Below, one piece after another: positions 1-5,253 of a stretch of 7,381 nt of DNA. This stretch comes from Thermodesulfobacteriaceae bacterium. GTDB lineage: Bacteria > Desulfobacterota > Dissulfuribacteria > Dissulfuribacterales > UBA3076. A model generated the notes under the pieces. That model was given only the letters and a program-made list of their open reading frames with translations. It searched no databases and was not told where the DNA came from. The position numbers were made by a program, and so were the translations under genes. How positions within the stretch are numbered: position 1 is the first letter of the stretch; the number at the start of each line of letters is the position of its first letter. The stretch spans positions 1 to 7,381 of the forward strand of contig DTYO01000139.1 of the NCBI GenBank assembly GCA_012961845.1, in the 5' to 3' direction.

Positions 1-10
1 GCCATCACGC

Positions 11-125
11 GGCTGCACCGGACTCCAGCCCACGCGAGCAGAGCTCGCGCGGACAGGTGCCGGTGATCCGCGGGCTCCGATCTCTCACTCCCTGCTTTCA
101 GCCGGATATGTCAGGCGATACCGGC
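11..125. other. GC-rich segment with successive inverted repeats, unidentified
   Basis: The 177 bases before gltA hold no gene I recognise. Four inverted repeats follow each other: GGCTG/CAGCC at 11-15 and 26-30; CGCGAGC/GCTCGCG at 33-39 and 43-49 with a three-base loop; CGCGGA/TCCGCG at 48-53 and 67-72; and GCCGG-a-TAT/ATA-CCGGC at 101-109 and 118-125. The composition is much richer in GC than the start of gltA. None is followed by a T-run, so they are not simple intrinsic terminators. The segment could be the end of a structured RNA, a folded leader of the gltA transcript, or remnant coding sequence. I compared it by eye with RNase P, tmRNA, SRP RNA and cobalamin riboswitch signatures and found no convincing match. 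Confidence 0.3.
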
Positions 126-177
126 GTCTTGATTCCGGCACTGTTCATAAACAATCCGGGCTAAAGGAGACTGGGAA

Positions 178-1482
178 ATGTTACTGAAAAAAAATAAACA
201 AACCAACAGGGCAGAGCTTAAAATAAACGGCGTCAAATATCATCTGGACATAATAGAAGGATCTACTGGTGAAAAAGCACTTGATATCCGACAGTTGCGA
301 TCAGATACCGGCCTGATCACCCTGGATCCAGGCTATAAAAACACAGGTTCATGCTGCAGCAGCATCACATACCTCGATGGAGAAAAGGGGATTCTCAACT
401 ACCGCGGGTATGCCATAGAAGAGCTGGCCGAAAAGTGTTCTTTTGTGGAGGTCGCCTACCTGCTTTTACATGGTGAGCTTCCGAATCTTGAACAACTGAA
501 CCGGTTCAGACACCTGCTCCGCAGGTACGCCCTCATCCACGAAGACATGATCCATTTCTTTGATCACTTTCCCCCCAATGCCACCCCCATGTCCATTCTT
601 TCTTCCATGGTAAACGTCCTCTGCAACTACTATCCGGAAATGAGCGACGATCCACTGGAAAACATCGACAGTACTGCGGCACGACTGATCTCAAAGATCC
701 GCACCATTGCCGCATTCTCTTATAAGAAATCCATAGGTCATCCGCTTGTCTATCCAAGATACGACCTGGATTACTGCGGAAACTTTCTGAATATGATGTT
801 TGACAGGCCGGTAATACCCTATGAAGTAAAGCCTGAAATTGTCGCCACACTGAACAAGCTGCTCATCCTCCAGGCTGATCATGAACAAAACTGCTCTACA
901 TCGGCCGTACGCCTGGTAGGAAGTGCAGGCGTCAACCTCTACGCAGCCATTTCAGCCGGTATCAATGCTCTCTGGGGACCTCTTCACGGCGGAGCCAATC
1001 AGGCAGTGATAGACATGCTCGAGGCCATTTACAAGGACGGAAACGACTTTAAGAAATACATAGAAAAAGCCAAGGATCCCGATGATCCGTTCAGGCTCTC
1101 CGGTTTTGGACACAGGGTATATAAAACCTATGATCCCAGGGCAAAGATAATCAAGAAGGCCTGTGATGAAACCCTTGCAATCTTGAACATTTCGGATCCG
1201 CTCCTGGACATTGCAAAGCAGCTGGAAGAGGTGGCGCTGAACGACGACTATTTCAAGAAACGCAAACTGTATCCCAATGTGGACTTTTACAGCGGAATCA
1301 TCTACAGGGCCATCGGTATTCCCACAAACATGTTTACCGTCATGTTTGCTCTGGGCAGACTGCCCGGCTGGATAGCTCAATGGAAGGAGATGTGGGAAGA
1401 CCCTGAAACCAAGATAGGCCGCCCCAGACAGATCTACGCCGGTCCCACCAAGCGGGAACTCATACCGCTTCATGAACGTTAG
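178..1482 (+). CDS. gltA: Citrate synthase, type II (GltA)
   Basis: This 434-residue cytoplasmic enzyme condenses acetyl-CoA with oxaloacetate to give citrate and CoA, the entry step of the citric acid cycle. The length matches hexameric-type (type II) bacterial citrate synthases. Active-site residues, compared with the E. coli enzyme, are present: His270 in HGGANQ, His312 in FGHRVYK and Asp369 in VDFYSG. Oxaloacetate-binding candidates are His235 (ADHEQN), Arg321 (DPRA), Arg394 (GRLPGW) and the Arg415/Arg417 region (GRPRQIY). The N-terminal small beta domain (about residues 12-55, ending LDPGYKNTGSC) is also typical of type II enzymes. The start is set by AAAGGAGA at 163-170, seven bases before the ATG. 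The gene is intact. It converges with feoB across 22 bases. I see no clear promoter; TTGATT at 129-134 lacks a well-spaced -10. The family call is secure. A methylcitrate synthase activity cannot be excluded from sequence alone, but no prp genes are nearby. Confidence 0.96.
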   Translation: MLLKKNKQTNRAELKINGVKYHLDIIEGSTGEKALDIRQLRSDTGLITLDPGYKNTGSCCSSITYLDGEKGILNYRGYAIEELAEKCSFVEVAYLLLHGELPNLEQLNRFRHLLRRYALIHEDMIHFFDHFPPNATPMSILSSMVNVLCNYYPEMSDDPLENIDSTAARLISKIRTIAAFSYKKSIGHPLVYPRYDLDYCGNFLNMMFDRPVIPYEVKPEIVATLNKLLILQADHEQNCSTSAVRLVGSAGVNLYAAISAGINALWGPLHGGANQAVIDMLEAIYKDGNDFKKYIEKAKDPDDPFRLSGFGHRVYKTYDPRAKIIKKACDETLAILNISDPLLDIAKQLEEVALNDDYFKKRKLYPNVDFYSGIIYRAIGIPTNMFTVMFALGRLPGWIAQWKEMWEDPETKIGRPRQIYAGPTKRELIPLHER

Positions 1483-1504
1483 ACAGTGGCTTGCCCGGAA
1501 CTAA

Positions 1505-3685
1505 TCACGTCATGACAAGTCTGCCCAGGCTATAGACGCTGAATGCCACGATCCACGCCATGGAAGTACTGTAAAGTATACTGAATACTGTCCAGCCGGA
1601 AGAGCCGGTTTCCCGTTTTATTGCAGCTACCGTTGCAAGACATGGCAGGGACAGCAGGACGAACACCATCATCGACAGGGCGCTTATTCTGGTCATTCCC
1701 GAGGCAAGAAGGGCTTCTCTGAGGGCTTCCGACTCTTCGTCACTGTCCACTGCATACAGCACTCCCATTGTGCTGACCACTATCTCCTTGGCAACAAATC
1801 CGGTAAGCAGCGCTACACTCCCCCTCCAGTCAATACCCAGGGGAGCAAAAATGGGAGCTATGACATTTCCGATCTTTCCCATGTAAGATCTTTCCATCTG
1901 CTCTGCCTGCCGTGCCTTCTCAATTTCTCTCAGCGCAGTATTTCTTTCCTGCACCTGGCGTGCAAGATCAGCCCCGGTCATGTTGGCCGCCCTGGCGTCA
2001 AAGGCTGCCTTTAGCCCCTCACTCTCTCCTGAGTAATCAGTTGAATAGTGGACATCTGCGGGAAACGCAGAAAGTGCCCAGACAATCACTGAACCAGCCA
2101 GGATAATGCCCCCCATTTTTTTCAGAAACATCTTGGCCCGGTCCCACATGTGAATCAGCAGGCTCTTCAGCATCGGCACCCTGTAAGGAGGCAGCTCCAT
2201 AACAAATGGGGCGTCTTCGCCTTTGAGAAGGGTCGAACGGAACAGGCGGCCTGTTATGATGGCAAAGACTACCCCCGCGATATAAATGCAGAAAATCACG
2301 GTACCTGCCGAACCCGCAAAAAAGGTGCCCGCCAGTACTACATAGACCGGCAGCTTGGCCGAACACGACATAAAGGGAGTAATGAGTATTGTAAGTATGC
2401 GGTCTTTCCGGCTCTCCAGCGTTCTCGATGCCATAACTGCCGGGACATTGCAGCCAAACCCCATGAGCATGGGGATGAACGATTTTCCATGCAGACCTAT
2501 CAGATGCATTATCTTGTCCATGAGAAAGGCCGCTCTGGCCATATAGCCGGTATCTTCGAAAAGGGCTATGCAGAAAAACAGGATGAGGATGTTAGGCAGA
2601 AAGACGATAACACTGCCGACACCTGCAACAACCCCGTTCAGAAGCAGATCCTTCAGAACACTTTCCGGAAGCATATTGTCCATATAGGAGGACATGATAT
2701 TGACGCCGCTTTCAAGCCAGTCCATCGGGTAGGCGCCCAAGGAAAAAGTGAGCTGAAACATGGCCCAAATGAAAATCATGAATATAGGGAACCCCAGAAA
2801 ACGATTGGTCAGCACCAAGTCTATATTGCGGGAAATATCTACCCTCTGCCTTGTAGAAGCAGTCATGACCTCCTTGATAATTCCCGCTATGAATCCGTAC
2901 CTTTCGTCAGTCATGACTATTTCAGGATCGTCGTCATAAAGATCCGTGATGCGGTCGCGCTGCACCTGGACCTCATAAAGAACTTCCTTAAAGCCGTCGG
3001 GTAAAATCTCCTTGATACGCTCTCTTACTATTTTATCGTTCTCGATGAGCTTTATAGCCGCCCACCTGGTATTGTACGGAAAATTCTTCCCTGTTTTCTC
3101 CTCGAGCAGGCCCCTGATCAGAGCGATTGACTGTTCTATGTCATGGGTATACCTTACCCTGCGTCTTCTGGATACACCTGAGTCCGACCGGGCCAGTTCT
3201 ATACTCTTCTCAAGCAGTTCATCTATTCCCTGGTTCTTATTGCCCACCGTAAAGACAACCGGGACATCCAAGAGTCTTGAAAGTTTATCCGCATCTATAT
3301 TTATGCCTCTGGCCCTGGCCAGATCAGCCATATTCAGTGCAAACAAGACCTTGCAGTCCAGTTCCATGAGCTGGGTCGCCAGATACAGACTGCGTTCGAG
3401 GTTGGAGGCATCAATTATGTCGATCACTACGTCAGGACGTTCTTCCAGGATATAATTTCTGGCGACTATCTCTTCGATAGAAAACGGAGTCAGGCTGTAG
3501 GTGCCTGGAAGGTCGATTATTTTCAGATCGTGTCCGTGTCGTTGCAGAAACCCTTCTTTTTTTTCCACCGTAACACCGGACCAATTGCCCACCTTCTGCC
3601 TGGTACCAGTGATATGATTGAAAACAGTAGTCTTACCTGAATTGGGGTTTCCGGTAAGGGCGATCGTCAGGGTCCGTCCGTGCAT
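1505..3685 (-). CDS. feoB: Ferrous iron transport protein B (FeoB)
   Basis: This inner-membrane Fe(II) importer has an N-terminal G domain; with the chosen start it is 726 residues. G-protein motifs are GNPNSGKT (12-19), DLPG (58-61) and NMAD (118-121). A spacer/GDI-like helical region follows (about 170-285), then a polytopic membrane part from about 296 to 722. Membrane signatures include FLPN (362-365), GFGCNVPA (409-416, Cys412), SCSAKLP (440-446, Cys441) and LPCLAT (680-685, Cys682), the conserved cysteines of the Gate and pore regions. A charged helical loop at about 545-600 separates two membrane segments. I prefer the ATG at 3685: GGGAAG lies about six bases upstream, and the protein then begins at the usual distance from the P-loop. 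An in-frame ATG at 3706 would add seven residues and overlap feoA. The feoA stop and this ATG are one base apart (TGA-C-ATG), indicating translational coupling. Intact; family assignment secure. Confidence 0.96.
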   Translation of the reverse strand: MHGRTLTIALTGNPNSGKTTVFNHITGTRQKVGNWSGVTVEKKEGFLQRHGHDLKIIDLPGTYSLTPFSIEEIVARNYILEERPDVVIDIIDASNLERSLYLATQLMELDCKVLFALNMADLARARGINIDADKLSRLLDVPVVFTVGNKNQGIDELLEKSIELARSDSGVSRRRRVRYTHDIEQSIALIRGLLEEKTGKNFPYNTRWAAIKLIENDKIVRERIKEILPDGFKEVLYEVQVQRDRITDLYDDDPEIVMTDERYGFIAGIIKEVMTASTRQRVDISRNIDLVLTNRFLGFPIFMIFIWAMFQLTFSLGAYPMDWLESGVNIMSSYMDNMLPESVLKDLLLNGVVAGVGSVIVFLPNILILFFCIALFEDTGYMARAAFLMDKIMHLIGLHGKSFIPMLMGFGCNVPAVMASRTLESRKDRILTILITPFMSCSAKLPVYVVLAGTFFAGSAGTVIFCIYIAGVVFAIITGRLFRSTLLKGEDAPFVMELPPYRVPMLKSLLIHMWDRAKMFLKKMGGIILAGSVIVWALSAFPADVHYSTDYSGESEGLKAAFDARAANMTGADLARQVQERNTALREIEKARQAEQMERSYMGKIGNVIAPIFAPLGIDWRGSVALLTGFVAKEIVVSTMGVLYAVDSDEESEALREALLASGMTRISALSMMVFVLLSLPCLATVAAIKRETGSSGWTVFSILYSTSMAWIVAFSVYSLGRLVMT

Positions 3686-3686
3686 G

Positions 3687-3923
3687 TCATCTTCCCTGTT
3701 TAACATTCACCACGCTGATCTGAGCGGCCTCTTCCACCCGGAGTGAAACATGGTATCCCTTCACGATGAGTTCAAGGGGATCCTTCAGAGGAGCATACTT
3801 TTCCACATAGATCTCCGTACCCCTGAGAAACCCCATTTCCAGCAGGCGGCGCCTAAGCAGGCCGTTGCCGCCAACTCGTTCTATGACCCCTGACTGACCT
3901 TCCCGCATATCACTTAGAAACAT
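3687..3923 (-). CDS. feoA: Ferrous iron transport protein A (FeoA)
   Basis: This 78-residue cytoplasmic protein is an SH3-like partner of FeoB, needed for efficient Fe(II) uptake. The family core is complete: an initial segment (LSDMREGQSGVIERV), the conserved stretch RRRLLEMGFLRGTEI (about 24-38), and the beta-rich end with PLELIVKGYHVSLRVEEA (about 48-65), which matches the FeoA pattern of 'MG(L/F)xxGxxI ... PxxxxxxGxxxxLRxxEA'. The start is supported by AGGAG at 3933-3937 on this strand, nine bases before the ATG. It is the first gene of a feoA-feoB pair read from the promoter at 4021-4049. The final codons overlap the alternative upstream feoB start at 3706, but not the preferred one at 3685. 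A second FeoA domain is encoded nearby as the C-terminal part of the Fur fusion. Intact. Confidence 0.95.
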   Translation of the reverse strand: MFLSDMREGQSGVIERVGGNGLLRRRLLEMGFLRGTEIYVEKYAPLKDPLELIVKGYHVSLRVEEAAQISVVNVKQGR

Positions 3924-3955
3924 GGATCACTGCTCCTGAACATGAACACCGTCAT
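3914..3955 (-). other. Possible 13-codon upstream reading frame overlapping the feoA start
   Basis: On the minus strand, ATG at 3955-3953 opens a 13-codon frame (MTVFMFRSSDPCF) that ends at TAA 3916-3914, just inside feoA. AGGGA lies about four bases upstream. The stop overlaps the feoA start region, an arrangement that could couple translation, but the frame is so short that chance is quite possible. It resembles no attenuator known to me. Confidence 0.2.
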
Positions 3956-3985
3956 ACCGTCCCTGTCTTTCCTGGGTGTAAAATC

Positions 3986-4011
3986 TGTTCTCGAGATCGC
4001 CTAGCATAACA
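3986..4011. promoter_or_regulatory. Imperfect inverted repeat at the feoAB transcription start, possible operator
   Basis: TGTTCTCG (3986-3993) and GCATAACA (4004-4011) form an imperfect repeat with a 10-base spacer. The outer four pairs are perfect (TGTT/AACA). Each half matches six of eight positions of the perfect repeat at 4988-5014. It lies immediately downstream of the start expected from the -10 at 4021-4026, where a bound repressor would block feoAB. The spacer is one base shorter than in the perfect copy, which weakens the comparison. An 8-bp palindrome, TCTCGAGA (3989-3996), overlaps it and is an alternative explanation. Confidence 0.3.
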
Positions 4012-4020
4012 GCGGCCAGG

Positions 4021-4049
4021 AATATATAGCAATTGCATCGAAGTCGCAA
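4021..4049 (-). promoter_or_regulatory. Predicted sigma70-type promoter of feoAB
   Basis: On the minus strand TTGCGA (4049-4044) and TATATT (4026-4021) are separated by exactly 17 bases. This lies in the 153-base gap between the fur-feoA fusion gene and feoA, so feoAB can be transcribed independently of the fusion gene. The palindrome GCAATTGC (4029-4036) sits inside the spacer. Transcription would start near 4014, giving a leader of about 90 bases before feoA. Confidence 0.6.
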
Positions 4050-4076
4050 TAAAAATCTAGACCGTGTTCAACCATG

Positions 4077-4778
4077 TCAATGGTTTCCTGCAGAAGCAGA
4101 CTGTACCAAGACCTTCTGAGCCATCTCCCTCCCGATCACATACCGGTTGTAATCCGCAGCGATAACCATCTGCCCAGTGCCTGTATTCGTGATCACTTCG
4201 ATCCTGTCGCCTGTCCGAAGCCCCATGGCCATCAGCCTCATGCGCAGCTGCGGCCCCCCTTTCAGGCCCCTTATGACCAGTTTCTCACCCGGCTTTGCAG
4301 AGCTGAGCGGTATAAACTGCACCCGGCTCTCAAGACACTCTCTGCATATGCCGTATATTTCCATCTTGTGCTGGAGCATATGGAAGCCGTTGTCATCAGC
4401 AATCCGCACCTGAAGTGACTCCAGTTCGTCATTGGCGAACTCCTTTATTTTCCCGCACTTGACACAAATCATATGGTCATGGTGCATACCCAGATGCCTG
4501 TGTTCATAACGGATTTCACCGTTATTGAATCTGCTCCTCTGTGCAAAGCTGAAATCGCACATGAGCTTCAGGGTATCCTTGACAAAATCGGGATCCAGTC
4601 GATAACCGGCATCTCTTAGGAGTCCCGCCAGTTCATCTAGGGTCACATGGCGTTCCGTATGGAGAAATACTTCCAGTATCTTCATGCGATCAGGAAAATT
4701 TTCTGCATTTTCCCGTTGAAACAGCTTCTTAAACTGTTCCTTCTCATGTTCATGAATTTTCTTTCTGGAAATGGACAC
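4077..4778 (-). CDS. Fur-family metalloregulator fused to a C-terminal FeoA domain
   Basis: This is a predicted cytoplasmic metal-responsive transcription factor, 233 residues from the chosen GTG start. Residues 1-85 form a winged-helix region (ERHVTLDELAGLLRDAGY and onward). Residues 86-150 form the Fur dimerisation/metal domain: EHRH (His93, His95), HHDH (His99, His100, His102) and two CxxC pairs (Cys105/Cys108 and Cys145/Cys148) for structural zinc. His133 and His137 are further ligand candidates. Residues 157-226 form a complete FeoA domain with RMRLMAMGLRTGD and NRYVIGREMAQKV. The recognition-helix region reads DPDFVKDTLKLM instead of the usual Fur TVYR motif. An in-frame ATG at 4910 would add 44 residues with no Fur-like features, and has only AGGGA placed close to it. 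The GTG at 4778 follows a G-rich ribosome binding site and fits the homologs I recall, which start near this lysine-rich helix. It probably controls the adjacent feo genes. The direction of regulation is inferred. Confidence 0.9.
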   Translation of the reverse strand: MSISRKKIHEHEKEQFKKLFQRENAENFPDRMKILEVFLHTERHVTLDELAGLLRDAGYRLDPDFVKDTLKLMCDFSFAQRSRFNNGEIRYEHRHLGMHHDHMICVKCGKIKEFANDELESLQVRIADDNGFHMLQHKMEIYGICRECLESRVQFIPLSSAKPGEKLVIRGLKGGPQLRMRLMAMGLRTGDRIEVITNTGTGQMVIAADYNRYVIGREMAQKVLVQSASAGNH

Positions 4779-4920
4779 TTGACCAGTCCCCCCTCTGACA
4801 GAATATTCCCGGGAACCTGCCGGTGCCTCCTCCACGCAAAATAATGCGGATGAGAACACTTTCGCAGGATCTGATAACCTACCACCACCTTTGATATGTT
4901 CAAGCAGCATTTTCCCTGTT

Positions 4921-4940
4921 CAGGGCGGAATCACCGCCTG
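4921..4940. promoter_or_regulatory. Hairpin at the 5' end of the fur-feoA leader
   Basis: On the minus strand CAGGCGG and CCGCC(C)TG pair around a five-base loop, giving seven base pairs with one bulged C. Measured from the -10 at 4952-4957, it begins about five bases into the transcript. If translation begins at GTG 4778, the leader is about 165 bases long; if at ATG 4910, about 35 bases. A stem so near the 5' end could stabilise the message or regulate it. There is no T-run, so it is not a terminator. Confidence 0.4.
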
Positions 4941-4951
4941 GAGGCAAGAAA

Positions 4952-4980
4952 ATTTTAAACAGGTTGCAATGGCTTGACAA
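4952..4980 (-). promoter_or_regulatory. Predicted sigma70-type promoter of fur-feoA
   Basis: On the minus strand TTGTCA (4980-4975) and TAAAAT (4957-4952) are 17 bases apart, close to consensus at both boxes. Its -35 overlaps, shifted by one base, the -35 of the divergent plus-strand promoter at 4974-4979. The two polymerases therefore could not occupy the site together, which suggests mutual exclusion or joint control. Confidence 0.65.
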
Positions 4981-5002
4981 TCATCCCTGTTATAGCTATT
5001 TA
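4974..5002 (+). promoter_or_regulatory. Predicted sigma70-type promoter of the Cys-rich membrane protein gene
   Basis: A perfect TTGACA (4974-4979) is followed after 17 bases by TATTTA (4997-5002). Transcription would start near 5009, giving a leader of about 44 bases before the ATG at 5053. The -10 and start site lie within the inverted repeat at 4988-5014, so the promoter is probably regulated by a DNA-binding protein. Confidence 0.6.
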
Positions 5003-5014
5003 TTCTCTATAACA
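4988..5014. promoter_or_regulatory. Perfect inverted repeat over a promoter, candidate operator
   Basis: TGTTATAG (4988-4995) and CTATAACA (5007-5014) are exact inverted complements with an 11-base AT-rich spacer. The 19-base centre-to-centre distance puts the halves nearly two helical turns apart, as expected for a dimeric regulator. The repeat covers the -10 and start site of the plus-strand promoter and begins eight bases upstream of the -35 of fur-feoA. It does not look like the classical GATAAT-type Fur box. The adjacent Fur-FeoA protein is the obvious candidate ligand, by position only. Confidence 0.55.
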
Positions 5015-5020
5015 TTTACC

Positions 5021-5036
5021 GCCCGACACCTCGGGC
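5021..5036. promoter_or_regulatory. Leader hairpin upstream of the Cys-rich gene
   Basis: GCCCGA and TCGGGC pair perfectly around the loop CACC. The stem ends four bases before AGGGA (5041-5045), the ribosome binding site of the following gene. It may stabilise the short leader or affect ribosome access. With no T-run after it, termination is unlikely. Confidence 0.4.
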
Positions 5037-5052
5037 AAACAGGGACGATGTA

Positions 5053-5247
5053 ATGACTTGGGAATATCTGGTAATTATCGGGATAGTTCTTGGAGCAGTT
5101 TTTTTTATGGCACGCAGGGCCTCCAGGCAGCTCTCCAGCAACTCCAACCCATGCTCTGGATGCACCGGCTGTGCCATGCAGCAGGACCCGGCTGGCCGTA
5201 ACTCCGAGCACGATTCGTGTACCCGGGAGGATTCACATTCCGATTGA
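5053..5247 (+). CDS. Small FeoB-associated Cys-rich membrane protein (probable)
   Basis: This is a 64-residue protein with one N-terminal membrane helix (about residues 4-19, YLVIIGIVLGAVFFMA). A basic stop-transfer segment RRASR follows, then a hydrophilic tail with Cys34, Cys37, Cys40 (CSGCTGC) and Cys56. This layout, a single helix and a short tail with CxxCxxC, is that of the FeoB-associated Cys-rich membrane protein family, often encoded beside feoB. Its biochemical role is not established; iron or iron-sulfur handling at the membrane is the usual guess. The ribosome binding site AGGGA is seven bases before the ATG. Here the gene is divergent from fur-feoA rather than following feoB, with its own promoter and candidate operator. 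The acidic, Ser-rich end (EHDSCTREDSHSD) is unusual for the family. It converges with the decayed rimK-like gene, six bases away. The gene is real with good probability; the family name is moderately sure. Confidence 0.75.
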   Translation: MTWEYLVIIGIVLGAVFFMARRASRQLSSNSNPCSGCTGCAMQQDPAGRNSEHDSCTREDSHSD

Positions 5248-5253
5248 TGCCGG

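Noticed and set aside
142..153. TGTT-CATA-AACA before gltA as a third copy of the operator
   Set aside because: The gap is four bases instead of 11, and only four bases per side match; expected by chance.
952..1473. A 173-codon open frame on the minus strand
   Set aside because: It is antisense to the conserved half of citrate synthase and shows no family features.
2150..3004. A 284-codon open frame on the plus strand
   Set aside because: It lies wholly antisense to feoB; its low-complexity, His/Gln/Arg-rich product has no recognisable domain, while the opposite frame encodes a complete conserved FeoB.
4070..4085. AACCAT-GTCA-ATGGTT repeat at the end of fur-feoA as a terminator
   Set aside because: Only six base pairs, AT-rich, overlapping the stop codon, with the nearest T-run more than ten bases beyond; too weak to call.
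4988..5014. Dyad as a classical Fur box or FNR site
   Set aside because: It matches neither the GATAAT-type 19-bp Fur box nor TTGAT-N4-ATCAA; kept only as an unassigned operator candidate.
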